Assembly: GCA_036735545.1 (NCBI GenBank)
Contig: DAINOD010000054.1
Coordinates: 1-20,559 of the forward strand
Length of the DNA: 20,559 nucleotides
From: Rubrimonas sp036735545
Lineage (GTDB): Bacteria; Pseudomonadota; Alphaproteobacteria; Rhodobacterales; Rhodobacteraceae
Direction of reading: 5' to 3'
The notes under the pieces are model-generated. The model saw only the letters and a program-made list of their open reading frames with translations. It searched no databases and was not told where the DNA came from. The position numbers and the translations under genes were made by a program. This document shows, piece after piece, positions 6,594 to 13,957 of this stretch; the first letter of the stretch is position 1, and each line of letters begins with the position of its first letter.

Positions 6594-7115
6594 CTATCGC
6601 GCGTCGCGTTTCGCCTGGGCGTTCTTCACGAACTGGCTGACGCGGCCCGCCTCCTTGGCCGAGCCGATGCGGCGCACCTTGGTCTTCTCGATCGAGCGCA
6701 TCCCGTCATGGGCGGTGCGGGTGTTGAAGCCGGCGTGATCGGGCGCGGTCGAGCGCACCATCTGAAGCGCGCGCTTCTGGCTCTCCATCATCGTCAGGCG
6801 GCTGGACATGCGCCGCCGCCGCGACGCCTCGCCGTTCAGCCGCCGCATGGCGGCCGCCAGCGCGGCGAGCTTCACCCGGTCGCCACGGTCCTGCGTCGCC
6901 GCGACGTCGCCCCGGGGGGCGGACTTGCCGCGCATCTCCCGGCGCTTGCGCTTGGCCAGCGTCTGCGCCCGGTCGCGCCGGTCGCGCACCCGGCGGACCA
7001 GGGTCGCCAGTTCGGCGTCGGGAAGGGCGGCCAGCGCTGGATGGTGCGAGGGCGCGACCATGGCGCGCTCCTCCGCATCCAGCGCGCGCGCCTCCTCCTT
7101 GCGGGTGATCTCCAT
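6594..7115 (-). CDS. Uncharacterised basic protein downstream of purB
   Basis: This encodes 173 aa, with ATG at 7115 preceded by AGGAGAG at good spacing. I do not recognise a family. The N-terminal half is charged helix, including ALAALPDAELATLVRRVRDR (about 27-46) and a very basic KRKRREMRGK stretch. The C-terminal half is Arg/Lys-rich with RRRRMSSRLTMMESQKRALQ and the ending KEAGRVSQFVKNAQAKRDAR. No signal peptide or membrane segment is present. The high positive charge suggests nucleic-acid or ribosome binding, but this is only inference. It lies 63 bases downstream of purB on the same strand and could share its transcript. Codon use and GC match the neighbours, so it looks native and functional. 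Confidence 0.78.
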   Translation of the reverse strand: MEITRKEEARALDAEERAMVAPSHHPALAALPDAELATLVRRVRDRRDRAQTLAKRKRREMRGKSAPRGDVAATQDRGDRVKLAALAAAMRRLNGEASRRRRMSSRLTMMESQKRALQMVRSTAPDHAGFNTRTAHDGMRSIEKTKVRRIGSAKEAGRVSQFVKNAQAKRDAR

Positions 7116-7178
7116 GGGCTCTCTCCTGTCCTGCTCGCCGCGACCCTATCCCGGGTCCGCCTCCTGCGACAGGGCGGC

Positions 7179-8480
7179 TCAGGGGCCGAACACCCGGGCG
7201 AAGATCGCGTCCACCTGCGCGGTGTGAAAGCCCAGATCGAAACACCGCCCGATCCCGTCCGTTCCCAGCGCGCCGGCGACCTCGGCGTCGGCCTCCAGTT
7301 CGGCGCGGAAGTCGGCGCCCTTCTCCCACACCCGCATCGCGTTGCGCTGGACCGCGGCGTAGGCGGCCTCGCGGCTGAGCCCCGCCTGGGTCAGCGCCAG
7401 CAGCACCTGCTGGGAATGCACCAGCCCGCGGAAGCGGTGAAGGTTGGCCTGCATGGCGTCGGGATAGACCACCAGCTTCTCCACCACCCCGGTCAGCCGG
7501 TGCAGCGCGAAGTCGAGCGTTATCGTGGCGTCGGGGCCGATCGCGCGCTCGACCGATGAGTGGCTGATGTCGCGCTCGTGCCAGAGGGCGACGTTCTCCA
7601 TGGCGGGAATGCACATCGAGCGCACCCAGCGCGCGAGCCCGGTCAGATTCTCGGTCAGCACCGGGTTGCGCTTGTGGGGCATCGCCGAGCTGCCCTTCTG
7701 GCCGGCGGAGAAATACTCCTCCGCCTCCAGCACCTCGGTGCGCTGCAGGTGGCGCACCTCCGTCGCCAGCCGCTCCACCGACGACGCGATCACCGCGAGC
7801 GTGGCGAAGAACATCGCGTGGCGGTCGCGGGGAATGACCTGGGTGCTGACCGGTTCGGGCGTCAGGCCCAGCTTCGCGGCGACATGCGCCTCCACGCTCG
7901 GATCGACATGGGCGAAGGTGCCGACCGCGCCGGAGATGGCGCAGGTGGCGATCTCGGCCCGCGCCGCCACGAGCCGGGCGCGGGCGCGCGAGAACTCGGC
8001 GAAGGCCTGCGCGAGCTTGAGCCCGTAGGTGGTGGGCTCGGCGTGGACGCCGTGGCTGCGCCCGATGCAGACGGTGTGTCGGTGCTCGAAGGCGCGGGCC
8101 TTCAGCGCCGCCAGCAGCGCGTCGAGATCGGCCAGCAGGATATCGGCGGCGCGGGAGAGCTGCACCGCGAGGCAGGTGTCCAGCACGTCCGAGGAGGTCA
8201 GGCCCTGATGCACGAAGCGCGCCGCCGGACCGACATGCTCGGCGAGATGGGTGAGGAAGGCGATGACGTCGTGCTTCACCTCCGCCTCGATGGCGTCGAT
8301 CCGGGCGACGTCGAAGGTCACGTCCTTCGCCTTCCAGACCGCCGCGGCGGCCTCGGCCGGGATGACGCCGAGCGCGGCCTGCGCGTCGCAGGCGTGGGCC
8401 TCGATCTCGAACCAGATGCGGAACTTGCTCTCGGGCGACCAGAGCGCGACCATCTCGGGGCGGGCGTAGCGAGGGACCAT
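7179..8480 (-). CDS. purB: Adenylosuccinate lyase
   Basis: This encodes 433 aa. The start is placed at ATG 8480 because homologues begin close to IPRYSRPEM and GGAG lies six bases upstream; a 31-residue longer form from 8573 is unlikely. PurB catalyses two fumarate-releasing steps of purine synthesis: SAICAR to AICAR, and adenylosuccinate to AMP. The fumarase/aspartase superfamily signature GSSAMPHKRNP is at 263-273, with the catalytic serine in this mobile loop. TSSD is at 95-98, and the RSHGVHAEP block (141-149) supplies the histidines of the active site. Its length is normal for the bacterial form. It is divergent from the DUF6314 gene, with only 70 bases between the starts. Confidence 0.97.
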   Translation of the reverse strand: MVPRYARPEMVALWSPESKFRIWFEIEAHACDAQAALGVIPAEAAAAVWKAKDVTFDVARIDAIEAEVKHDVIAFLTHLAEHVGPAARFVHQGLTSSDVLDTCLAVQLSRAADILLADLDALLAALKARAFEHRHTVCIGRSHGVHAEPTTYGLKLAQAFAEFSRARARLVAARAEIATCAISGAVGTFAHVDPSVEAHVAAKLGLTPEPVSTQVIPRDRHAMFFATLAVIASSVERLATEVRHLQRTEVLEAEEYFSAGQKGSSAMPHKRNPVLTENLTGLARWVRSMCIPAMENVALWHERDISHSSVERAIGPDATITLDFALHRLTGVVEKLVVYPDAMQANLHRFRGLVHSQQVLLALTQAGLSREAAYAAVQRNAMRVWEKGADFRAELEADAEVAGALGTDGIGRCFDLGFHTAQVDAIFARVFGP

Positions 8481-8550
8481 GGGCGGCTCCGTGATGGCGA
8501 GTGCGGGGATGGCGATTGCGGGACGGCTGGGGGCGGGGTAGCACCGCGGC

Positions 8551-8982
8551 ATGGCGCGCTCAACCGGCCCCACCCTGCAGGATCGCTTCGCCGGCGTCTG
8601 GACGGTCGCGCGCGAGATCGAGGATCTCGCCGGCGGCCCCTCCGGGCGCTTCCGCGGCCTCGCGCGGCTGACCCCGGACGGCGAAGGGCTGCGCTACGGC
8701 GAGCAGGGCCTGCTGACGCTGGGCGAGGCGCGCATGACCGCCAGCCGCGCCTATTTCTGGCGCCCCGAGGGGCCGACCACCGTCGCGGTGCTCCACGAAG
8801 ACGGCGCGCCCTTCCACCGCTTCGACTGGAGCCGCCCGGAAAGCGCGGACGAACACCTCTGCGGGGAGGACCGCTACGCCGTGCGCTACAGCTTCGCCGC
8901 CGAAAGCTGGCACGCCCACTGGCGCGTGACGGGGCCCAGGAAGAACTACCTCGCCGTGTCGCGGTATCTGCGCGCCGGCTGA
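8551..8982 (+). CDS. DUF6314 family protein
   Basis: This encodes 143 aa with ATG at 8551. The pattern LQDRFAGVWTVAREIEDL, then GLRYGEQGLLTLG, ASRAYFWRPEG, and AVLHEDGAPFHRFDW fits the DUF6314 family as I remember it from Rhodobacterales. So do the cysteine-containing HLCGEDRYAVRYSF and the near-terminal RVTGPRKNYLAVSRY. The repeated antiparallel strands suggest a small beta-barrel, possibly lipocalin-like and binding a small ligand, but no role is known. It is cytoplasmic by the lack of a signal sequence. The gene is divergent from purB and 74 bases ahead of bioY on the same strand. The family is well defined but functionally blank. Confidence 0.82.
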   Translation: MARSTGPTLQDRFAGVWTVAREIEDLAGGPSGRFRGLARLTPDGEGLRYGEQGLLTLGEARMTASRAYFWRPEGPTTVAVLHEDGAPFHRFDWSRPESADEHLCGEDRYAVRYSFAAESWHAHWRVTGPRKNYLAVSRYLRAG

Positions 8983-9056
8983 GGGGGTCCGGAACCCGGC
9001 TTGCCCCGGCGGCGGCGGGCGCCTAACGTGCCCGCGAAGGTCAAGCGGAGACGGGC

Positions 9057-9641
9057 ATGTCGAAGGTTCTCAGCGAAGCGGTGGCGCCGGCCGAGGGCGC
9101 TGCGCTGTGGGTCAAGCGCGTGGCGCTGGCGGCGCTGGGCGTCGCCGCGCTGGCGGTGGCGGCGAAGATCACCGTCCCGTTCTGGCCCGTTCCGATCACC
9201 ATGCAGAGCTTTGTCGTGCTCTCGATCGGCGCGGCCTACGGGATGCGCCTCGGGGTGGCGACGCTGCTGGCCTATCTCGCGGTCGGCGCGCTGGGCTTCG
9301 ACGTCTTCACCGGCTCCTCGGCGGGGAACGCCGGCCTGAGCTACATGATGGGCTCGACGGGCGGCTATCTGGTGGGCTTCGCGCTGGCGGCGGCGCTGCT
9401 GGGCTACGCCGCGCGGCGCGGCTGGGATCGCTCGCATGGCCGAATGGCGCTGGCCATGGCGGCGGGCGCGGCGGTGATCTACGCGCCCGGTCTGCTGTGG
9501 CTCGGCGTGCTGTTCGGCTGGGACAAGCCGATCCTGCAGTGGGGGCTCTACCCGTTCCTGATCGGCGACGCGCTGAAGCTGGGACTTGCGGCGCTGCTGT
9601 TCCCGCTGGCGTGGCGGGCCGTGGGCGCGGCGCGCGGCTAA
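9057..9641 (+). CDS. bioY: BioY biotin transporter (ECF S component)
   Basis: This encodes 194 aa, with ATG at 9057 and CGGAG upstream. It is a six-helix membrane protein that binds and imports biotin. Family blocks are clear: KITVPFWPVPITMQSF (37-52), SYMMGSTGGYLVGF (95-108), and near the end PFLIGDALKLGLAALLFP with D171 and K174, the residues linked to biotin binding in this family. No bioM or bioN gene is next to it, so it is either a solitary BioY, as is known in many alphaproteobacteria, or it uses energising subunits encoded elsewhere. No BioR-type box was seen in the 74 bases upstream. Its stop codon overlaps that of the convergent miaA by three bases. Confidence 0.95.
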   Translation: MSKVLSEAVAPAEGAALWVKRVALAALGVAALAVAAKITVPFWPVPITMQSFVVLSIGAAYGMRLGVATLLAYLAVGALGFDVFTGSSAGNAGLSYMMGSTGGYLVGFALAAALLGYAARRGWDRSHGRMALAMAAGAAVIYAPGLLWLGVLFGWDKPILQWGLYPFLIGDALKLGLAALLFPLAWRAVGAARG

Positions 9642-10510
9642 GCCGCCACGCGAGGCCAGTCGCGCAAGCGGTTGCGGAACCACGTCTCCTGCCGTTTGGC
9701 GTAGCGGCGCGTCTCTTGGATGGCGGCCGCCGCCGCCTCATCCAGCGTCGTCTCGCCGCGCAGATGGGCCATGAGTTCGGCGGCGCCGATGGCCTTGAGC
9801 GCCGGCGCGTCCGAGGGCAGCGACAGCGCCGCCCGCGCCTCCTCCAGCGCGCCCTCGCGCAGCATCGCGGCGAAGCGCGCGGCGATCCTGGCGTTCAGCG
9901 TCGTGCGGTCGGGGGCGAGGACGAACCGCGCGGCCCTCTCCGGCGCCACCAGCGGCGGCGGGGTGCGGGCCCAGAGCGCGGCGAGCCCCTCCCCCGTCTC
10001 CAACGCCTCCCACGCCCGCAGCAGGCGCGCGGGATTGGCCACGTCGATCCGCGCATGGGTGGCGGGGTCTCGGGCGGCGATCTCGGCGGCGAGGCCCGCG
10101 CGCCCCAGCGCCGCCAGCCGCGCCTCGGCGGCGGCGCGCACCGCAGGCTCGGGCGGCGGGATGTCGGCGAGCCCCTCCGTCAGCGCGGTGAAGTAGAGCC
10201 CCGTCCCGCCCACGATGATCGGCCGCCAGCCCTGCGCCCGGCACTCCGCCAGCGTCTGCGCGACCTCGCGCAACCAGCGACCGACCGAGTAGGGCTCGCA
10301 AGGCTCGACATGGCCGTAGAGGCGGTGCGGCGCGCGGGCGAGGTCCGCCTCTGATGGCCGGGCGGTCAGCACGCGCCAGCACGCATGGGCCTGCAGCGCG
10401 TCGGCGTTGATCACGCAACCGGCCTCCTCCTCGGCCAGCCGCAGCGCCAGCGCCGACTTGCCCGAGGCGGTTGGGCCGGCGATCAACACCGGGCCGTCGC
10501 TCGCGGTCAT
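9638..10510 (-). CDS. miaA: tRNA dimethylallyltransferase
   Basis: This encodes 290 aa, with ATG at 10510 in an ATGA overlap with the stop of the methyltransferase upstream. MiaA transfers a dimethylallyl group to A37 of tRNAs that read UNN codons, the first step to ms2i6A. The P-loop GPTASGKS is at 12-19. The acidic D37 sits in INADALQAH, where most bacteria have DSMQVY. GGTGLYF is at 101-107, and the conserved RRYAKRQETWFRNR block at 268-281. The DALQ variant looks normal for Rhodobacterales. It is the last gene of a three-gene minus-strand operon with psuG and the methyltransferase, and it converges on bioY. Confidence 0.96.
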   Translation of the reverse strand: MTASDGPVLIAGPTASGKSALALRLAEEEAGCVINADALQAHACWRVLTARPSEADLARAPHRLYGHVEPCEPYSVGRWLREVAQTLAECRAQGWRPIIVGGTGLYFTALTEGLADIPPPEPAVRAAAEARLAALGRAGLAAEIAARDPATHARIDVANPARLLRAWEALETGEGLAALWARTPPPLVAPERAARFVLAPDRTTLNARIAARFAAMLREGALEEARAALSLPSDAPALKAIGAAELMAHLRGETTLDEAAAAAIQETRRYAKRQETWFRNRLRDWPRVAA

Positions 10511-11238
10511 CCCGCCGTGTCGAGGGCGAGGTAGACATAGCCCCAGGCCCAGCCGGTGCGCGCGAACAGACGCATCTCGGCGCGGGCCTCGGCCACCGCC
10601 TCGGCCATGCCCGGTCGGTCGGCGAGCGCCGCGGCGCGCTCCGCAAGGGGGCCGTAATAGCTGCCGCTCCAGGCTGCCGTGTCGAGCCGCTCCACCGCCG
10701 CGACGCGCCAGCCGCCCGCCTCCGCCGCCGCGACCGCCTCGGCGAGGCCGCCCATGCCGGGATAGGCCTCGGCCCAGAACGCCGCCGCCTCATCCGGCCG
10801 GTCGCGGCCGAGCCAGACGCATTCCGAGACCACCGCCACCCCGCCGCGGCGCACCAGCGGTCGCCAGGCGGCCATCGCAGCGGCGAAGCCGACCGTATAG
10901 GCGGCGCCCTCGCTGACGATCAGATCGAAGGTCCCCGGCTCGAAGGGCGGCGCGGCGATGTCGGCCTCGACCGGCTCGACCGCGCCACGGGCGGGAGGGG
11001 ACTCGGCGAGGCGGCGGCGCAGGCGGGCGAGCAGAAACGGGCTGAGGTCGAGCGCGGCCACGCGCATCGACCACACCGAGGCCAGCCGCAGCGCCGTGGC
11101 GCCCGTGCCGCAGCCCATGTCGGCCGCCCGCGCGCCCTCCGGCACGCCCAGGCGCACCAGCATCCGGTCCAGCGCCGCCGGATCGCCCGGCCCCTGGCGC
11201 GGCAGCGCCCCGTAGAGCGCCTCCATCGCCGCGTTCAT
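10507..11238 (-). CDS. Class I SAM-dependent methyltransferase coupled to psuG and miaA
   Basis: This encodes 243 aa, with ATG at 11238. It overlaps psuG upstream and miaA downstream by ATGA, so its translation is probably coupled to both. SAM-binding motif I is ADMGCGTGA (39-47), with the acidic D64 in AALDLSPF. Motif IV falls in FDLIVSEGAAYTVGF, and CVWLG follows the post-motif loop. The later FWAEAYPGMGG and WSGSYYGPL resemble the YjhP-like group of small-molecule methyltransferases rather than known rRNA or tRNA enzymes. No RNA-binding domain is visible. The substrate is unknown; the neighbours raise the possibility of a nucleoside or nucleotide substrate, which is inference from context only. 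Confidence 0.88.
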   Translation of the reverse strand: MNAAMEALYGALPRQGPGDPAALDRMLVRLGVPEGARAADMGCGTGATALRLASVWSMRVAALDLSPFLLARLRRRLAESPPARGAVEPVEADIAAPPFEPGTFDLIVSEGAAYTVGFAAAMAAWRPLVRRGGVAVVSECVWLGRDRPDEAAAFWAEAYPGMGGLAEAVAAAEAGGWRVAAVERLDTAAWSGSYYGPLAERAAALADRPGMAEAVAEARAEMRLFARTGWAWGYVYLALDTAG

Positions 11239-12140
11239 GCAGCCAGCGCCACGGCGACGCGGGCCGCGAGGCTCGCGTTGTTCTCGATCAGCGCCACGTT
11301 GGCGGCCAGCGAGCGGCCCTCGGTCGCGGCGAGCAGGCGGGCGAGCAGGAAGGGCGTGACCGCCTTGCCGGCGACGCCCTGCGCCTCGGCCGCGGCGACG
11401 GCCGCCTCGATCAGCGGCGCGATCTCGGCCCACGGGATCTCGGCCTCCGCGGGGATCGGGTTGCAGACGAGCTGGCCGCCTTCGACGCCGATCTCGCCGC
11501 GCAGGCGATGGGCGCTGGCGATGGCCTCGGGCTCGTCGAGGCGCAGCGGCGCGGGCAGGCCGCACTCGCGCGACCAGAAGGCGGGAAAGGCGTCGGTGCG
11601 GTAGCAGATCACCGGCACGCCGCGGGTCTCCAGAGCCTCCAGCGTCTTGGGCAGATCCAGGATCGCCTTGGCGCCGGCGCAGACCACGGTGACGGCGGTC
11701 TTGGCCAGTTCGTCGAGGTCGGCGGAGACGTCGAAGGTCCGCTCGGCGCCGCGGTGAACCCCGCCGATCCCCCCGGTCGCGAAGACCGACACGCCCGCGA
11801 GCCGCGCGCAGATCATGGTGGCGGCGACGGTGGTGGAGCCGTCCGCCATCAGCGCCAGCCTGACCGCCAGATCGGCGCGGGAGAGCTTGGCCATGTCGGT
11901 CGCCCGCGCCAGGGCCTCCAGCTCCGCCCCATCCAGCCCCACGCGCACCCGTCCCCCCAGAACGGCGACGGTCGCCGGGGCGGCCCCGGCCTCGCGCACG
12001 ACGGCCTCGACGCGGCGGGCTGTCTCGAGATTGTGCGGCCAGGGCAGGCCGTGGGTGACGATGGTGCTCTCCAGCGCCACGACGGGGCGACCTTCGGCCT
12101 GTGCGGCCACCACCTCGGCGCTGCGGGCGAGCGGGATCAT
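11235..12140 (-). CDS. psuG: Pseudouridine-5'-phosphate glycosidase
   Basis: This encodes 301 aa, with ATG at 12140; an upstream start at 12182 would add an atypical 14-residue leader. PsuG splits pseudouridine 5'-phosphate into uracil and ribose 5-phosphate. It closely follows the E. coli protein: VALESTIVTHG with E24, MAKLSRAD with K85, FATGGIGGVHRGAERTFD with D137 as the metal-ligand position, and VVCAGAKAILD with the Schiff-base Lys K158. TPFLLARL lies near the end. PsuG normally works after PsuK, which phosphorylates free pseudouridine; no PsuK-like sugar kinase is next to it here. It heads the psuG-methyltransferase-miaA operon and is divergent from truA, which makes pseudouridine in tRNA. 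Confidence 0.96.
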   Translation of the reverse strand: MIPLARSAEVVAAQAEGRPVVALESTIVTHGLPWPHNLETARRVEAVVREAGAAPATVAVLGGRVRVGLDGAELEALARATDMAKLSRADLAVRLALMADGSTTVAATMICARLAGVSVFATGGIGGVHRGAERTFDVSADLDELAKTAVTVVCAGAKAILDLPKTLEALETRGVPVICYRTDAFPAFWSRECGLPAPLRLDEPEAIASAHRLRGEIGVEGGQLVCNPIPAEAEIPWAEIAPLIEAAVAAAEAQGVAGKAVTPFLLARLLAATEGRSLAANVALIENNASLAARVAVALAA

Positions 12141-12272
12141 GTCGGGCCTTGTCCGTAGGGGCGATGCCCGGCCACGATGCATGCGCAGCGCGCGCTGGCA
12201 AGCGCCGGCGCCTCTTGCGCCGGGGCGGCGCCGCGGCGAGTTTCGCGGGCTGGGGTCGCACGCGGCGGACGA

Positions 12273-13025
12273 ATGGCGCGCTGGAAGCTGACGATCGAAT
12301 ACGATGGCGGGCCGTTCTCAGGCTGGCAGCGACAGGAGAACGCCCGCTCGGTGCAGGGGGCGCTGGAAGCGGCGCTCGCCCGGCTGGACCAGCGCCCCGG
12401 GCCGGTGACCGGCGCGGGGAGGACCGACGCGGGCGTGCACGCGCTGGGGCAAGTCGCCCATTGCGATCTGTCGCGCGAGTGGGAGCCGTTCCGGCTGATG
12501 GCCGCGCTGAACCACTGGCTGCGTCCCGCCCCGGTCGCCGTGGTCGCCGCCGAGCCCGTCGCGCCTGACTTCCACGCCCGTTTCGACGCGGTGGAGAGGC
12601 TTTACGTCTATCGCATCGTCGAGCGGGCCGCCCCCTTGGCGCTGGAGCGCGGACAGGCGTGGCGGCGCGTCGGCCCGCTGGACGAGGCCGCGATGGCCGA
12701 GGCCGCCCGGGCGTTGGTCGGCCGGCACGATTTCACCACCTTCCGCGCCGCCCAATGCCAGGCCTTGTCGCCGGTCAAGACGCTCGACGCGCTGGATGTG
12801 GCGCGCGAGGGCGCCCGTCTGACGGTCCACGCCCGCGCCCGCAGCTTCCTGCACAACCAGGTGCGCAGCATGGTCGGCGCGCTGGTGGAGGTGGGCTCGG
12901 GCCGCTGGCCGCCGGCCCGCGTCGGCGCGGCGCTGGAGGCTCGGGACCGCGCCGCCTGCGCGCCGGTGGCACCGCCGGACGGCCTGTTCCTGCAGGCCGT
13001 CCGTTACCCTGATGCGCCGGCGTGA
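12273..13025 (+). CDS. truA: tRNA pseudouridine(38-40) synthase
   Basis: This encodes 250 aa. The ATG at 12273 is chosen because MARWKLTIEYDGGPFSGWQRQ is the normal TruA opening; the longer reading from 12177 adds unconserved residues. TruA isomerises uridines 38, 39 and 40 of the anticodon arm in many tRNAs. The catalytic Asp52 is in GAGRTDAGVHA (47-57). Other conserved blocks are FHARFDA, HDFTTFRA and ARSFLHNQVRSMVGALVEVG. Length is typical. It is divergent from psuG across 132 bases and converges on the VPLPA-CTERM gene, with 10 bases between the stops. Confidence 0.97.
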   Translation: MARWKLTIEYDGGPFSGWQRQENARSVQGALEAALARLDQRPGPVTGAGRTDAGVHALGQVAHCDLSREWEPFRLMAALNHWLRPAPVAVVAAEPVAPDFHARFDAVERLYVYRIVERAAPLALERGQAWRRVGPLDEAAMAEAARALVGRHDFTTFRAAQCQALSPVKTLDALDVAREGARLTVHARARSFLHNQVRSMVGALVEVGSGRWPPARVGAALEARDRAACAPVAPPDGLFLQAVRYPDAPA

Positions 13026-13035
13026 GGCGCCCCGG

Positions 13036-13740
13036 TCACGCCGCCGCGCGGCGGCGCTTCGCGAACAGCGCGCCCAGCCCCGCCAGCAGCATCCATCCGG
13101 CGGCCGGAAGGGGGATCGGCGCGACGCGCTCGAGGCGGACGTCGTCGAGAAAGCCGCCCAACGTGTCCTGCTTGCCGATCGCGGCGAACTGCACGAAGAC
13201 CGGGTTGAGCCCGCCCCCAGGCACGATGAAGGTCTCGACGATCTGGCGCCACACGAGGGCGTCCGTGCCGGTGCCGGTCACTTCCTTCACCAGCGAAATG
13301 CCGTTGAAGACGCTGAACTCGATGCCGTTCGACCCGATGTCGTTCGTGCGGGGCGCATACCAGAAGCTCAGTTCGTAGCGGCCGGACTGCAGCGCCCCGA
13401 GGTTCTGCTTCATCGTCGTGTTCGAGTTGGGACCCGGATGACTGTCCAGCTCGACGTAGAAGTCGCCCTCCTTGGGCCCGAACGATCCGCCCCCGACCGT
13501 GTTGAGCGTCTGCACTTCGATGCCCGGTCCGGAGACGACATCCCAGCCGGTCAGGCCGGCGAAGACGTCCCACGAGTTCGTGCCGCTTTTGCCGACGAGC
13601 GACGCCTGGTTCGCGTTGCCGTTGACGAGCCCCGGATTGTCGTTCGTGATCTCGAAGCCGCCGTTCACGACGATCGCCGCTGCGCTCGACGCCGACAGGG
13701 CGACCGTTGCTGCGGCGACCGCGGACAATATGCGTTTCAT
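13036..13740 (-). CDS. Secreted VPLPA-CTERM sorting-domain protein
   Basis: This encodes 234 aa, with ATG at 13740 and GGGAG upstream. Residues 1-22 form a Sec signal (MKRILSAVAAATVALSASSA, cleaved near AAA|I). The C-terminus has the full three-part sorting signal: IPLPAAGW (209-216), a hydrophobic helix (MLLAGLGALF), and the basic tail AKRRRAAA. Such proteins are cut and anchored or released by an exosortase, for which XrtD-type enzymes are the usual VPLPA partners. The mature part is a beta-rich module with NGGFEI near the start, DFYVELDSHPGPNSNTTM and YELSFWYAPRTND, which looks like a DUF642/carbohydrate-binding-like jelly roll. No exosortase gene is in the window. It is probably part of the extracellular matrix or cell surface. 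Confidence 0.88.
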   Translation of the reverse strand: MKRILSAVAAATVALSASSAAAIVVNGGFEITNDNPGLVNGNANQASLVGKSGTNSWDVFAGLTGWDVVSGPGIEVQTLNTVGGGSFGPKEGDFYVELDSHPGPNSNTTMKQNLGALQSGRYELSFWYAPRTNDIGSNGIEFSVFNGISLVKEVTGTGTDALVWRQIVETFIVPGGGLNPVFVQFAAIGKQDTLGGFLDDVRLERVAPIPLPAAGWMLLAGLGALFAKRRRAAA

Positions 13741-13788
13741 ACACAACTCCCTACACCTGCCGACCGTGTCCCACGACGGCGTCGCAAA

Positions 13789-13818
13789 CTTATCCCGCAA
13801 AATTTTGCGAAACACCAA
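13789..13818 (-). promoter_or_regulatory. Candidate promoter and operator of the VPLPA-CTERM gene
   Basis: On the minus strand TTGGTG (13818-13813) and GATAAG (13794-13789) are separated by 18 bases. The spacer contains CGCAAAATTTTGCG (13796-13809), a perfect 14-bp palindrome. This places a likely repressor or activator site exactly between the -35 and -10 elements, about 50 bases before the start codon. The region is unusually AT-rich for this genome, as regulatory DNA often is. The regulator is unknown. Confidence 0.45.
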
Positions 13819-13908
13819 GTCAAAACGGCGAAATTCTACTTCAGGTTGCTCAAGTTCAACTGGAGAGCGCAATTCACAACTCTGGCGCCCAGAATTGAAC
13901 GCTCTGCA

Positions 13909-13936
13909 ACCCGGCGCCTCTGCGCAGACGCCGGGT
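13909..13936 (-). terminator. Terminator hairpin of the baeRF-type gene
   Basis: ACCCGGCG (13909-13916) and CGCCGGGT (13929-13936) form a perfect 8-bp stem 21 bases past the stop of the minus-strand gene ending at 13958. The 12-nt centre contains a further small palindrome, TCTGCGCAGA (13919-13928). There is no U-run of note, so termination may be weak or factor-assisted. The rest of the 217-bp gap holds the VPLPA gene promoter. Confidence 0.5.
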
Positions 13937-13957
13937 CGCGATTCGGCCTGGCGGGCC

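Noticed and set aside
6706..8544. 612-codon minus-strand frame overlapping purB and the basic protein
   Set aside because: It is out of frame with purB, full of Arg/Gly/Ala runs and has no motif; purB explains the region.
8983..9056. BioR operator before bioY
   Set aside because: No TTATAGATA-type palindrome is present in the 74 bases.
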